Source of the DNA: Nematostella vectensis
Taxonomy: Eukaryota; Cnidaria; Anthozoa; Actiniaria; Edwardsiidae
Direction of reading: 5' to 3'
NCBI RefSeq assembly: GCF_932526225.1
Contig: NC_064039.1
Location: 2,070,001 to 2,134,000 of the forward strand
Length of the DNA: 64,000 nt
Position numbers and translations under genes: made by a program. Below, in pieces: positions 1-13,700 of this stretch (position 1 is its first letter; each line of letters begins with the position of its first letter). The notes below the pieces were generated by a model, which saw nothing but the letters and a program-made list of their open reading frames with translations, searched no databases and was not told where the DNA came from.

Positions 1-308
1 CGTCCACACTAACATGGTTTCAAACGTTTGAAAACGCTGTAAGGTATTGGGTGATGTCATTTTTATGATATGTGGATGCTCAAAGCAGGGCACGCCTGCC
101 TGTGATATGACGCCATCATTTTCATTTTGAAACGGATTCGACCATACACACTACGGACCAAAGTATACAGATTCATTTAGATTCACTTTTGACTGTGTTT
201 TCAAAAGTATCCAGATTCGCTGGATCCAGCGCGCGTGTTAGTGTGGAGGGCAGGCCTAAAAGTATTAAAAAGTATACAGACCCAAATGGATCCGTGTTAG
301 TGTGGACG
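1..308. mobile_element. MITE-like element with CGTCCACACTAACA terminal inverted repeats
   Basis: The window opens with CGTCCACACTAACATGG (1-17), and its near-perfect inverted copy lies at 292-308 with one mismatch. A second inverted partial copy of the terminus sits near 235-247, so the right side may be a nested or duplicated end. No transposase reading frame is visible; the short ORFs inside are not convincing. This fits a non-autonomous cut-and-paste DNA transposon, superfamily undetermined. The left target-site duplication cannot be seen because the element touches the window edge. Confidence 0.6.
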
Positions 309-1125
309 ACCCCTAAAGTGCAACATGTTAAGGTGAGGGACAGTGCTGAAAAATGCAAGACTAGTTCCAGTACCGCACGGTTAAACCAGCCCTTTTGTTT
401 TGAAATGGCGGCGTTTTACCGGCGAACTGTCACATTTTGGCGAATGCTAAGAAAACTAGATCAAACCTAATGCTATCTTTTCTTTATGACTCCCTCATTA
501 TCAAACAAATCTGTCATCTTTTGTACATGATGGTTTTAATGCTGTGCAGTAAATCAAAAAATCGACCGAAGTCAGCCTTTCGTACCTTTACTCAAACTAT
601 TCAACACTGAAATTTTGTTTGTTTTCGCCAGAACACGCGCATGCGCATACGTTATTCAGCAATGTCAAGGCGAGGCGCTTATTCTTCGAGTGCGGCGCTT
701 ATTCGAGCAAATATACCAAAGGGACAACACCAGTTCGGCTAAAGGATAACGACAGATTGTAGATAAATAAAAAACAGGAATACAGCTAATGATAACTCAA
801 TATATTCCATGAGCTATAGTAATGAAATTAAATTGCGTAAATATCGGTCGCCGGTCGTTTTGCCACGTCGCTCTGTGTGTTTTGCAGTCGGTGTCTCATC
901 AAATCATTCAACTACGGTTAAGCAGCAAAACCCTAAACGGCCGCTCTAAAAAGAGCACAAAGATACAAATAAGTTTACTCACAGGAAAATTATAAACAAG
1001 ACGAGCCTCACCGCGACTTCTATGGCTAAATGAGCGTGACTTTCGCCATTGAGCAGACAGCCTGCCATCTTTAAACTCTCGATACCACAGGGATACCGCG
1101 ATGAAAACAGGAAGCCCAAATAGTC
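309..1125. other. Intergenic stretch without a recognised gene
   Basis: No ORF with recognisable protein similarity was found on either strand. At about 676-706 a short direct duplication of a GGCGCTTATTC-type motif is visible, suggesting old repeat sequence. I see no exon, RNA gene or clear promoter here. Confidence 0.5.
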
Positions 1126-1375
1126 ATGTTCGTGAACCAGAAGAATGAATACAATACACCAAAACCTTGCATTCGACTCTGCCTAATTTTCGTCTTTAAA
1201 AAAAGTGTCCTGAAGAAGTCTTATTAAAGACGAAAATTTGGCAGAGTCGAATTCCAGTTTTTGGTGTATTGCAATAAATGATGTAAATAAGCTTGTAACG
1301 ATTCACCTTCTTCAGTCTGCCCTGAAGAAGTCTTATTAAAGACGAAAATTTGAGATCGCGACAGTTTGGGCTTTT
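1126..1375. repeat. Hairpin-forming dispersed repeat (family A)
   Basis: A left arm at about 1150-1198 (AATACACCAAAACC, then CGACTCTGCC, then AATTTTCGTCTTTAA) is mirrored by a right arm at about 1221-1271. A third partial copy follows at 1320-1353, sharing CTGAAGAAGTCTTATTAAAG with 1211-1230. Related copies occur at about 6900-6945, 8865-8935 and 15527-15600, so this is a dispersed family, probably a MITE. Confidence 0.6.
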
Positions 1376-1945
1376 TGATTCAAGCAATATAAGAATGGAC
1401 GAGTTGTAGGGGAGGGGCGGGAGTTTATCATCATCATCATCATCACCATCATTTTTTTGACATTGTCTTTTGATGATTACATGCGTATAGAAGAGATAAT
1501 TAAACTGGCGAGGAGCTCACATGAAAACACCAAGCGTTTAAAGGCTTTTATTTCTTTATTACTATAACAGAGACTTTTCCATAGTGTTTCCCGGTGTTGT
1601 GCTACTGTAGCTTTTGCAGTTTCTTCTATGCACACTGCTTTGGCTTGTTTCTGTTCTGAGGCACAAATACAAAAACCCAGACATGAAACACACAATATTG
1701 GTAATTTCAGTTCTGTTCTCTACTGTAATTAAGTCAGTTTAGTAGAATTCTTGGAGGTACAATTTAATCCCAGCCAAATAATTTTGTACTTTACTACACA
1801 AAAACAAAGATTCTGTAGTTTCTATTTTATGAATGACAAGGCCTAAGCTCCTAAAACACCATATAATGATGTTAATACATATCATACTGTACATCAACCG
1901 CTTGATGCCAATACTTATACCTAACTACATGTGCTTAGGTTGTGG
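1376..1945. other. Intergenic / FAM136A 3' flank
   Basis: No coding sequence recognised. A short TCA triplet run lies at about 1429-1450. On the minus strand AATAAA-type hexamers occur near 1555-1560, which could be the polyadenylation region of the FAM136A-like gene. That assignment is inference from position only. Confidence 0.35.
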
Positions 1946-3530
1946 TTAACTCTTCTGATCCGTCTCTCTAATAATTTTCTTCATCTTGTCATGCATAGTA
2001 CTGATGACAGGGATAGAGTCATTACAACATTTCTCTACACATTTCTCCAATTGTTCCTGGTATTTATTCATATCAGATTGTGATGTGTTGGTATCAACTT
2101 TATCTTGGATGTCATCTTGACACTGCTGAGCACAGCGGCTAAGTCGGCCCTTAAATAAAAATAAAAACATTTCCCTAAGAACTACTGTATATGGCAAAAA
2201 TCAAGTTCTGCACAAAATATAACACAGTGTTAAATTATTCTCACAGAATAAAGTATATGGTTTTAGGCCCCACTATTACTGTACCTGAAACCTCTGTAAT
2301 TCAGTCTCCATAAATTTCTGGATGTCTTGTAGAGGCTGGAAACAGCGGGTCATACACTGCTGTACGCTTGCTTTGCTCGCAGACTGATTATCACAGCATT
2401 TGGCAGCACACAGATGTGATTTGTGCTAAGAATAATTAAGAGAGAGATATATGGTCACGTCACTGTGTTAAAACAAATCACCAAGTATTTTGCAACATGA
2501 GATGACACAAGATGCAATTTGTGTTGAGAAAAATTATGTATTACACCACAAAAAGAAAAAAGTATATCAAAGTGAAGAAGGAAGCATAAAAGATCTACTC
2601 TGTTCTACTTTGGCCTGATTCATACATCGCCCTTATATCATCTGTCCTGCTCTCAGAAAAGATTGACAATCAAGTATTTACCCACGACCAAAATCAGCGT
2701 ATTATTTCTAAAATAAACCCTTGCTCGTCCCTTTCACAGCCATCTTGAACTAAGCAACCAGGCCACACCGCATATATGTGATGTATTTTCGTGCATGCAC
2801 ATGCAATAAATACTGGACCCTCTTTCATGCGAGCCAGAATGTCGAGCACAAAGAGAGTCCCAGGTCTGGACTAAGCAAATGCCTGCAAGGGTGAACCCAC
2901 CCCTCCCCAAAAAATGAATATACCCCACCCCTCCCCCTAAACAAAAATTCTCAAGCCTTGAGATTTTCTAGGGTTGACTGGTATGCTGATGCAGCGCACT
3001 AATAAATATATTCTTATGACAAGGCTCATGCACATATTTTTGTCTGAATCAATTCGGCACGGTACTAAGCAAGGTTGCCAGTGATGCTGCACAGAAAAAT
3101 CATGACACTAATTCAATAGTCAAGCCTTTGATGTGCTGAATCAAATGCATACCTGTCAAATCTCCCGCATTAGGCAGGAGTCTCTTTGTGCGCCAGAGCT
3201 TTCTATACGGCAAAGCCACATTTGTTTCTCTTTATTATTGCTCGCAACCTATTGACGCAACTTATTCATTGGGACGTTATATTAATGTTGTTTGTGTTTA
3301 CACAAATAGTCTTTTAACTATCAAGACATTTAGAATCGAGGGATTCGCGATGAGCGCGATGTATGAATCGGGTATTTCATAGATGGACTATTTTTCAGCC
3401 GTTGGCGAAGTATCCTCGAGTGTTATTCTAAGCTAAATCTTACCTGGATGGGCCGCAGCTGATGTTGCTCAAGGCTTTCGAGAGTTTTTTCCAATTCCGA
3501 TTTCACACGTGCCTCTGCTGCAGCCGCCAT
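1946..3530 (-). CDS. FAM136A: FAM136A-like twin-CX3C protein, 3 exons
   Basis: Exons 3530-3444, 2425-2285 and 2149-1946 join at GT/AG sites with phase kept (29 + 47 + 67 codons) to give 143 aa plus TAA, close to the roughly 138 aa of the vertebrate protein. Visible motifs are four CX3C pairs: CAAKC and CMTRC in exon 2, CAQQC and CVEKC in exon 3. This helix-turn-helix cysteine pattern is typical of proteins imported into the mitochondrial intermembrane space by the MIA40 pathway, and FAM136A is a known member of that group. The start ATG at 3530 opens an alanine-rich N terminus (MAAAAEARVKSELEK). Molecular function is poorly defined in the family. It lies downstream of EXOC4 on the same strand, with about 1.2 kb between coding ends. 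Intron 1 (2426-3443) holds only C-rich low-complexity sequence. Confidence 0.9.
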
Positions 3531-4438
3531 TTTGAAATCCGGTAACTAAGAAACCGCTGGTTATCAATCGCGGACTCATTGGGTTCAGTGAGACTGTTCG
3601 ACGGGAGAGAAAAAAAAGCTCACAAGGTTTATGCTGTTTTTAGTTTTCTTCAAAGATTGGATGTGTGTTTCTTTTATGCTGATTATTTTTTAACAGATGC
3701 AAATTATGTCAAAAATTAAAAAACTTCTGGAGTGTTTATCAGTTATGCGCGACTCGGGATGAACCCGAAAAAGCGCACATTTCGCTTGGAAGTTGTGGGG
3801 ATGGGGAGGGGTATGTGTATTTTGCACCAGGGGGAGGGGGGGTGCACCCCTGTGTAAGCGCTTGAGCTAGTTAGAGGAGTTTCAGAGCAAACGTCGGCGC
3901 CCTCTATTGACCATGAAACTTGGTCGAAATTGGTTGAAATGTATCAGCAAAAAGGCATATTTTGAAGTATATTGACGTATCAATCGACACCATACCCTGG
4001 GTACCAGAGCCTCTCACTTCTCATCGACACCATAGCCACTGGTGCGATCCCCAGTTCTTTACCAAGCAATTAACCAAGAATTGTATCTAACAATCTTTTT
4101 GTCTTTTATATCAGGATAACTTTTGAAATATTTTACATAAAGTCTTATTTTACAGCTTCTTTTTTGTCCCAGACTAATTAGTCTGATCAAGACAGCGTGT
4201 TTTTTTGTCTGATGTAAAAAAGACGAATAAATCTGATACGACTACTATGGCCTGGCGCCATTTGCGTAGCGTTTTCCCGCATTAAAACTCGCTTCCGGAA
4301 AATCACGCAGTAGCCAACCAAATACGGCATTTTGTACGCAGACTGTTCTGCATTTCCACCTCTCTCCTATATATCTAGTTCTACTAAAATTCTTCTGTGA
4401 ACTTGCATGATTTTTATGTCCTCTGGTTCCACGAATTC
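3531..4438. other. Intergenic region between FAM136A promoter and EXOC4 3' end
   Basis: Contains G-rich low-complexity sequence (3795-3845) and a short pseudo-palindromic segment around AGACTAATTAGTCT (about 4172-4185). No ORF was recognised. The stretch just above 3531 must hold the FAM136A promoter, but I see no defining motif. Confidence 0.4.
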
Positions 4439-4439
4439 T

Positions 4440-4770
4440 ATAATTTCTAGTCCACTGAGGAAATCTTTAGTTGTCTATTGTGTGTTATTCCGTGCCATTG
4501 CAAGACCCTCTCGGAGGTTATACGAACATGTGTAGTTGTCTCCAGTGTTATTCTGTGCCATTGCAAAGCTCTCTCGGAAGATTTTCTTTGGACATCCTTT
4601 AATTGTCGCTCGTGTGTTAATCCGCATACCATTGCGAGGCTCTCTCGGAAGATTTCTATGAACATCCTTTGGTTGCCTCTTTTGTGTTATCCCGTACCAT
4701 TGCAGGGTTCTCTAAGGATTTCTACGACAACTGTATTTGTCTCTTGTTTGTTATTCCGTTCCATTGCAAG
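4440..4770 (-). repeat. Tandem repeat copied from the last coding exon of EXOC4
   Basis: Five copies of a 63-71 bp unit, marked by CCATTG at 4495, 4558, 4629, 4697 and 4761. The copy nearest the gene (4751-4815) is real EXOC4 coding sequence ending [15 protein letters not shown] and the stop. The other four lie downstream, in the presumed 3' UTR, and still encode recognisable relatives of that peptide on the minus strand (for example SSERALQWHRI). Unit lengths vary, so the copies are old. Confidence 0.75.
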
Positions 4771-7700
4771 GCTCTCGGAGGATTTCCTTGAGTCTTTGTA
4801 GTTGTCTCTCATGTGCTGTGTTGTCGCGGACGGTCTGACTTCGAGCTTTAAGCTGCAGAAGTGCGATATATTCGGTCTCGCTATATTTCGCCCCCTGCTC
4901 CACGACAACCGTAAGTATTTCCTGAAAGCCAAACAAAAACAACCATAAGTATATTATACACATGTATAACACAAAGACAAAGTGCAAATACTTTGTTCGT
5001 TGTTTCTGTCGAATAGTTGTTTGTGTGTTTGAGTAACGAAGCGCAAAGTTAAATAAGAAAGTTGAGTTTCATACTATCTTAAGTCACAAAAATCTGCAGA
5101 AGAAATATCGTGTGTTATAATATGTTACGCGTAACAGGATTCCACATTCTGTCATACTTTCCTACATTTTCTTAGTACAAGCGTGGGAGTACCCGTTTAA
5201 AGGGGTGTTGCGTGTGTGGGACGTGCTTCCCCCCCCCACCCCCATGGAATCTAGCATCACCGATATAAACACCGGCACTAACTAGGCGTTCTCGGTTCTG
5301 TACGTACGTCCGGGTTGTGGTAGAGAAGTTCGTAGTACTGCCTCGCCCTGTCCAGCTCCCCTTCACGTGACATCGTGATATTTGTCAGGTTCTGCTGGAG
5401 CGCGAATATGTTACGACACCTGGAGATAAATGATCCGAATGAGGAATTTATATTTGATCAGCTGATACCTAGGAAAAATCACGGGCGTTCTTCGGGTTCC
5501 CTGTGGTGTTTTAAGCTTCGTGTGGCTGGTGGTGGACTCCTCGAAACCATCTTTCCAGCTCTTTTCATCACAGGCAACCACAGATATCCCATACAGAACA
5601 CCAAAAAATAGGCTGCTGAGCCGAATTAACCATAGAAAAACAAGGTTATATTATTTATTTACCAAATTTAAAAGACAATAAACTCACATTTTCTTGATTC
5701 CGTTCTGGTTGATCTTCTTGATAAACGACAGGTTTGAGATCAGAATGGATGATACAAGATGGCCGAGTCCTTCAAACAGGTACCTAGCGGAATTGATAGA
5801 CGGTATGGACATTTCGACCTCGAACACGTGTTTACACATAGGAAGAAAACTGATTAAGCTACCTATTTGTCGCTTCTACAGTTTACCATCTAAAACCATT
5901 ACAAGTAGAATTGAATCCGACAATTGAATTGAATGAGGGAAGTCCAATTTTTCAATTTTTTCATTCAAACTCTCTTAAAAGACCCTGTGTCCGTTAGAGG
6001 TTTAACCACAGGGAACCCAACCCACAGTTCGTCTATTTGCCCACAACCAACTTCGCTTAAACAAAAGTGTCACCAAACGGCCGCCATAGAACGACCGCAG
6101 TGATTTTAATCAAATCCACATAAGCTAGTACGTCATAAACCCCAAAAGCCGCGAACTGTGAGCTTGGGTTCTCTGAGGTTTCAAATCGTGTCACTTCTAC
6201 GAAGTGAGGCTTCACCTTCTTGACCATCCCAGCTCCTCCCAGGCTTTTCGAGGGGTAAAAAATCTGTCATTTCTGTGAATAGCTCAATGTCGAAATGTCG
6301 TTGTATCCGTTAAAGTTATCTAGTACCTTAATAATGCATTTGAGAAAACTTGAAATAACGTCGCTCCCCTTCAGGGGAAATAGGTATCGAAGTTCAAATA
6401 TACCTGAATTTGTGTTGTGCGAGGCTGGCAGTGGCGATTTCCTCAAGGGAAGTCAGATCCTTGTTGAGTTGAATCACCGATGGATCTGGGTCCACAGCGT
6501 CCATATTACACATGTAACTAGGCTAGAAGACAACGGTAACGCAACGCAACGTCAATAATAAGGGCGCAAGTGCATCCAAAAAGTAGCACAACACAGGTGG
6601 CGTGGCATGGCATGGTGCTGATCACGGTGACAACAGAGGCCAGTCGTCATGAAATAGGCTAAGAAACGGTGGAAAGCCATGTGATGGTACAAGCAAGCCA
6701 CGAGGTTTATACATATGGGCGCTGACCTGTCTAACCGCGGGCATCAAGAAGAAGAAGCAGTGACAACGAATCTCCAAGTGCAAAACAAGCACGCATGTCT
6801 CTGCCAATCGCTGAAAGTCCTGCGCCAGCCCACCCAACGACCTACAAAGCAATGTGAACCCGTTACATATAGACCATAAAACATGCATCGTGTAAAAAAG
6901 TGACTTTGAACCAGAATAATGAATACAATATACGAAAAACTGATGGTCAACTCTGGCTACCGTAAACTGAACTATAGAACGATCACGTGATATTTGGGGT
7001 GTGCACATGCTACAGAGATAAGAGCACGTGATATATGGATCCGAGCACGTGGTAATGACAGCAAGAACACAGTACATAGATCAATGTATCGTATCATATC
7101 TCGTATTAGGGTCAACGCACAGCGTAGGTAATGGAGGAGAATGGTTACACGCTTGTTTATTGTTGTTGTTGTTTGCCCCGTCACGTGGTTGTGTAGGTGC
7201 TTCAGTCATCGAACGTATAGTATAAGAGATTATAATATAGAGTAAACGGAAAATCGACACTCTGCATCAATAACGCACTTCGATCTTTTCAAAACTTCAC
7301 AGTATTGATGGAGATTCGTACAAATTCTATCGAACACGTTAATCGCAAATGTGAGTTCAGAGCAAGTGGAATAGAAATCAAGCTTGACTTACTTTAGCAC
7401 GTCTTCGTCTACAGGTGGAATCTCTTGCTGAAAGGTGAATGCAATACGCCAATCAGCGGTTGAGAATACGAGACATACGAAGCAAAAAACTTTTTATAGC
7501 CATTCAAGTGCTATACAAGCTACCTAATTCTTATTCATTTTACTGCTTTTAGTTTAAACCTTACTTATGCTTTATTCATAAGAAAGGAAATAGCAGTTTA
7601 CTTGACAGACCCTGTTTTTTTTAGTGTTTAGTGATAGGTAAACGTTGATTTCGGTGGGATTAATTTTACAAAAGCTGCACGTTTAAGTTGCTACGGCTGC

Positions 7701-10700
7701 ATGATTACATTGTTATGGATGCGTATTTACGTTGCTATGGTTGCGTGTTTACGATACTATGATTGCGTGTTTAGGTTGCTATGACTGCGTGTTTACGCTA
7801 ATATGGTGTGCACTTTGCGTTGCTAAGGTGGTGTTTTTAAATTGCCACGATTCAGCATTTACTTTGCCATTTACTTTTGCTTGGAAGGCAAAGAGGTTAT
7901 CATGACGTACTTACCCAGTTCTTACCCAAGATGTACACGAAGCCGCCCGCGCAATACACCTCCTTTTGTCTCGGGTTTAGCTGAGGTTACAGGTTTAAAC
8001 AGGTTTATCAGGTTTAGTTACAAGTAACTGGTTTAAAAGTAACTGAAGAGTGAATAAAAACTTTACAGACAGGATCAGCTTTGAGAAGAGAAAAGATAAA
8101 GAGACCAGCTATCCTGCCCTCATCCAGCAGGACTTTCTCTTGTCATAAAGAAAAGCCTAAGTAGAGGTAGCAAACTTCGTAGCCGCTTTTAGTTTCGGGC
8201 TCTCAGTGGAAAGTGCGCATGGGAACCTTGAGACTAATGGCAGCTACTTTTGGAGAAACATTTTGCCTGAGAGAAATATTTTGAGTTTGCAAAATTCGCT
8301 TTATTGCGTGAGACCAAATGGCATACTGGCATCACATATGCGCTTCTCCTAAAAAAGAAACGATCCGAAACCCTTTAAAAGCGCCGGCTATGCAAGCTAC
8401 ATGAGCATTGTGGTTTATTATTGATAAAGGTGAAAAAATGGGTATTCGGTACCCGCTATACTACTTATATTAGATCCGGAGGGACTTATTCTGGGCCTTA
8501 ATTGGTTCTCACCAGAACAAAAGCGCCTGGACGCATGCATTATAGAGATTTTAGCCTCGATTCTCACAAGCGATCTATGACTCGAATTATGCTGCCTTTG
8601 TTGGTGCTAACCGTTTTGATCCTCTCTTGCGTGTCAGCGGTAACAATGCTGATGGACGTGGAGTTGGCAGAGAGACTGGTAGCTAGTAAACGAATGTGGT
8701 TACTAAGCCATTCCTAAAACAAACATGATGACCATGAGCTCGAGCTGCAGAAACTTGTGAGCAACAAAACATAATTCTTGGAGCATACAATGTATAAAAT
8801 GCTTATTCTGTATAGTGTAAATGGGCAGAAGCCGACTACATCCTCTAAAAATAATCCTGGTTCAGCAAAAACTGGCAGTCGACTCTCCAAATTTTCGTCT
8901 TTTATAAGACTTCAGAGCAGACTCAGAGTCGACAACATGTTTTTGGTTATTATGATTGACTCTCAAAATAATTTTAACAACTGAAATTTACTTCCTTTTG
9001 TTTAGTATACTCGGTTCAAGCAAACTCACCATACTCTCTTGTAAGTTAGCGAGCGCCTTCAGGTCGCTATGGTCCAGCAGGACTTCAGCCTTGGATAGCA
9101 TGTGCTCCCCCAGGTTGTTGGTCAGAATTTCTGACTCCTAAGAAGAAATGTTAAGTATAACAGTTTTTGTCAGCCATAATATTCTTATCCCAGCAAACGT
9201 TTGGTGAATCACCCATTTACATAGGCTTATTTATCAGGGAAGACTGTGATATTTCACCAAATTCTAAGAACATGCTAAGAACATGCAGAGGCTCGGATAA
9301 CAGCAAAATATTGTTAGGGTGGTGCGTTAAATATTATTTCTATTGATTATTTGGAAAATTTTCTTCTAAAGAATTCATTGTGTATAATATTTTCATAAAT
9401 ATACACTGAAATTCATGGGCCTTGAAATGCTCTATAAATAAGAACGGCCCAGTCTTAACTGAAAAATAAGACGTTCTTATTAAAAAAGTGTATGGTAAGG
9501 GTGGAGGCAATGGGTGTTAGACCTGACCCGCGCATTTCTGATCTTGATAGCTTCCATATCCTCGTCATCATCCTGAAAAGGGTAAAAAAATAGTGCCACG
9601 TGTTCAAACATAAGATGGTCAAGCCCAAGAAACCACGTGGTTAAACAAAGTATCCATTTATTAAACTTCATCCTAAAAAAGGTCATCAATATGGGGGAGG
9701 GGGAGGGAGAGCACAACAGCTTATGGCAATAAGCGATAAATCACACAACAGCCCATTCAACACATAAAACTTATGACATCTGACGCTTTTCCAGGAGTGG
9801 GGTCTTCAGAATCGTAGACGGAGTGTAGCGCATCGTATCAATAGTTCTAATGGAGAAACTTAAATTGAGATCTGGAGACTTGAATTGATACTTTGAATAG
9901 AATTTGGAACTAGTTTGTCCAATAGTTCGTTGTGCAACGTCATGTCACGCGATTTGCGACTTACTTTTCGTGGTCTATGGTGTTGCGGCTGTTGTAGGTT
10001 GGTCCAGTTCGGCAGAGTTCGGAGTAATCTGCTAATATCCTCGTCCTTGGCCCATGTGCCGCTTATAATGCGTGTCGGCTTATCACTCTCCCCCGTGTAT
10101 CGCAGAAGCTCTATAATCACATAAAAGTTATAAATTCGAAAGAAATCGAATAATTCCAAGCTCCTAATGCTAGATTCATACCAGGTCTTCATGCTTGAGA
10201 AGCAATGCCCATTGCCACTGAGGTATTGCGCTGATCTCATTTATGACCATAACACGTAACAGGAAATCCAGTACACACCTTTGTACACGGCATTGCAGGT
10301 GAGCTTGATAGACTGTGGTACACCCTAGTACTTACCTTTGTACATGGCATTACAGGTGAGCTTGATAGACTGTGGTACACCTTAGTACTCACCTTTGTAC
10401 GAGGCATTGCAGGTGAGCTTGATAGACTGTGGTACACCTTAGTACTCACCTTTGTACACGGCATTGCAGGTGAGCTTGATAGATTGTGGTACACCCTAGA
10501 ACTCACCTTTGTACGCGGCATTGCAGGTGAGCTTGTTAGACGGTGGTACACCCTAGTACTCACCTTTGTACACGGCATTGCAGGTGAGCTTGATAGACTT
10601 TGGTACACCCTAGTACTCACCTTTGTACACGGCATTGCAGGTGAGCTTGTTAGACTGTGGTACACCCTAGTACTCACCTTTGTACGCGGCATTACAAGTG

Positions 10701-13700
10701 TCCCTGTAACTGGTCAGGGTCCTGCATACCATATCCAGGAACTGGCTGGAATACTGTGGCACGCTGTGCATCAAGCCCTTCAGGTCTTGCAGTAACTGGT
10801 ACACTGTCACGGTGCTCTGAGGATGCATTGTGCGAAGAATGGTAGATATGAATCATTCATTAGCTTTACCCTGACAAAAGACAAATCTAAACAAGATGCT
10901 AACCCGGTTAAAAGAACCAACTTAAATAAATGGTACACAAACTATAACAACTCATGTCAAACAAATACTGGAGGGCCTGTTTTTTCTTTAAAATGTGATC
11001 ATCTGTTACCGGTGATAACAGCAACATGGTCTTATTTTTGTTTGTTGTCAATGAATTAACTTCTCCCTACCTAACCACTGAGGAATATGTTTATACACTA
11101 AGGAGAATTGACTATTTAAGCTTGGGATTAAAAAGGAGTGTCTTGTTTGTACCTGTAGTAACGGCCGAGGGGCCTCCACTGAGTGTATTGTGTGCGTATC
11201 TGCTAAGTGCTTGAATGCGTCCAGACCTAGGGAAACAGCACAGCAATCATAAGATTATGTTTGGTCTCTAGTTTCTTGAGTATGCAAAATTACGTTGTTA
11301 GTGAATTGAACGGTAACATAAACCGAGGAGAAATATCCCATCACAATATAATTTACACACGTTAATGTGTTTACAATGAGCTCTAGTATTTTTGCATAAT
11401 TTCGATTCAATGATTACGTTGATTTTAGTTCGTGCTTTGATGAATGTTGAATAGCAAATATGACAAAGTCCCAACTGTCACTTGCTATCAATGGCTCGGA
11501 GTGGAACCAGCTCACACTATCTATACGTTTGTGGTACATCAACTCACTAATCAGTATTAAAAAGAGCATTACATTACCTTTTTGTGAAGTTAAAGATAAA
11601 GTTTCTAACTTCTCAGTGATTTCAAACTTGATCTTGTCAATAAAGATTTCCTTGACGTAGTCAGTGATGAAGCCATACAGTGTACAGTGCATCCTGGCAA
11701 GCATCAACAAACACTTTTGAGTAAGCTAACTGGCATGGGTGGGACAGGGATTTCTAGGGGAGAGGGGGAAGGGAAAGGCTGGGGGAGCAAGCTGGAAATA
11801 GAGATGGGGCAGAGGTGTGGGGCACAGAGGACAGATGGGTTGTTTACAATTTAATCGGAAATTCTGGTACTTCTGCTTATTTTGTAAATGGTGGATTCCT
11901 CCCACATGAAAATTAATGGAAAATGTGGAATTGCTTGAGAGGTAGTCCACTTTCACCGGGGATACCAGAAATTCTGGAAAATCGTGTACCATTTGCTGTT
12001 TTCCATAGAATATTATACTGAGGCCCCCATCAGCCACTATTCCCCAGAACCCCAAAAGTATAATTTCTGGGTACAGATGCAAATGGTACATAACTCACCC
12101 CAAAATTTCTGGAATATAGAAAACGTTTTCTTACCATTATGGCATTTCGGGAAAAAACTGGGGTCTTTTATTCCGGAATTTCTGATTAAATGGTAATCAA
12201 CCAGGGTGAGATATTTATAAGGCAAGGGTGTAAAGAGGGATGGATTGGCAGAATGTACTCACTCCCTTTCCATGGTGATGACTGCTTCAATCTCTTTGAC
12301 AAATTCCATTACAGGGCAGAACACCACTAAGGGTTAAAGGTTTGTGATAGGAGATTTTTATAAAACCAAACAGAGACACAAGATCAAAAAAGATTTACCT
12401 GCAATAAAAATTAATTACCTGTAATATTCCTAGGATCTGGTCGACAGAGTAGCTGTGGTTTTGTATTATGCAAGGCCTCTCCATAGCCATCATCCATAGA
12501 CACATTCTAACAGCAAAAGAGAGCCATGTCATAGACACATTCTATCAGCAAAAGAGGCTCATATCATAATTGTCCAGGGAAGAGGTATTATGTCATTATA
12601 GGTCATGACAGACAGACATGTGCTGCCTACCCCAGTTCCAGCCATGCACTCTTGACGTCGTTCACGAATGTATGCATTCATGCTAATGGCTGATGATGAA
12701 CCCTCAAATCTAAATAAATGAACCTAAAAATAAACAGAATCAATGAAATACAGCAAATATACCCCTTTAATACAGATAGCTAGAGGTGGATGTATGGGGC
12801 ATGTTATAATCCTCTGCTAAACAGAAATCTTAGAGACTTGTCTTAATGATTTGATATCTAAACCTGCCCAGCCTCCCACACCAAATCCTGGCTAGGCACC
12901 TCCCTCAGGTGTTTTACAAAGGATACAAGCACATACACATGATATAAAGGGTAATCTTCCCCTTCTGAACCAACAAAGTTTTTAAAGAAACAGTAATGTA
13001 CAGGTCAAAGTAAATTTACCATCCTGATTTTTTAGACACTACCCCCTAATGATGATCAATGTTGCTGACCTTTGAGTCTGTTCTGGAAGCTCCTCTTCTT
13101 CTTGGCAGGAAAAATGCAGAAATATCACTAGAATGAGAAACACTCATTTGGAATGTTTGTCTGAAACAACTTATTTTAAGATAGATTAGTCGTCTGGAAG
13201 GGTATCACCAAAATGCAAAATAATGATTACTGTAGAGACAATCCTTAGAAGTTCAAGAACCAAAGAACATTGTTGTTTTTGTTGTTTGTGGAAAGAACCC
13301 ACAATCTCTATCCTTCAAAGGAACCACCGAATTGGCTGGAAGGTTTCCTCAAAGAAAAGATCATTGGAACAAAGTGGTACAATGTATTTATCTATTTTCT
13401 TTAAAAGCACTCAATGTTTTCAGGAGAAGTGGTAAAAGTGTAAATTGCTGATACCTGTCTGACTCGGAAAAGGTAGCTTTAGACTGCTGAGGAGTAACAA
13501 GATCCTGCACATCCAGATAGTCATTCAGCAGAACTTGTAGCTGAAACACGAATTCTTAATACCTTAGATTCACTTAAAATCATTATGGAGCATCCTTGGC
13601 CATGATGCTCTCAAAAGATATAATTATTAAAAGCAGAATATGGCACAGCATAATCTGGCAATAAATGTTTAGTATATCACTTACAGCAAATTGTATCTCA

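Noticed and set aside
173..470. Small ORFs at the left edge
   Set aside because: They lie in or across a MITE, overlap on opposite strands and resemble no protein.
10237..10692. 151-codon minus-strand repeat ORF
   Set aside because: It reads the 57-bp exon-24 array in a frame different from EXOC4; no independent support.
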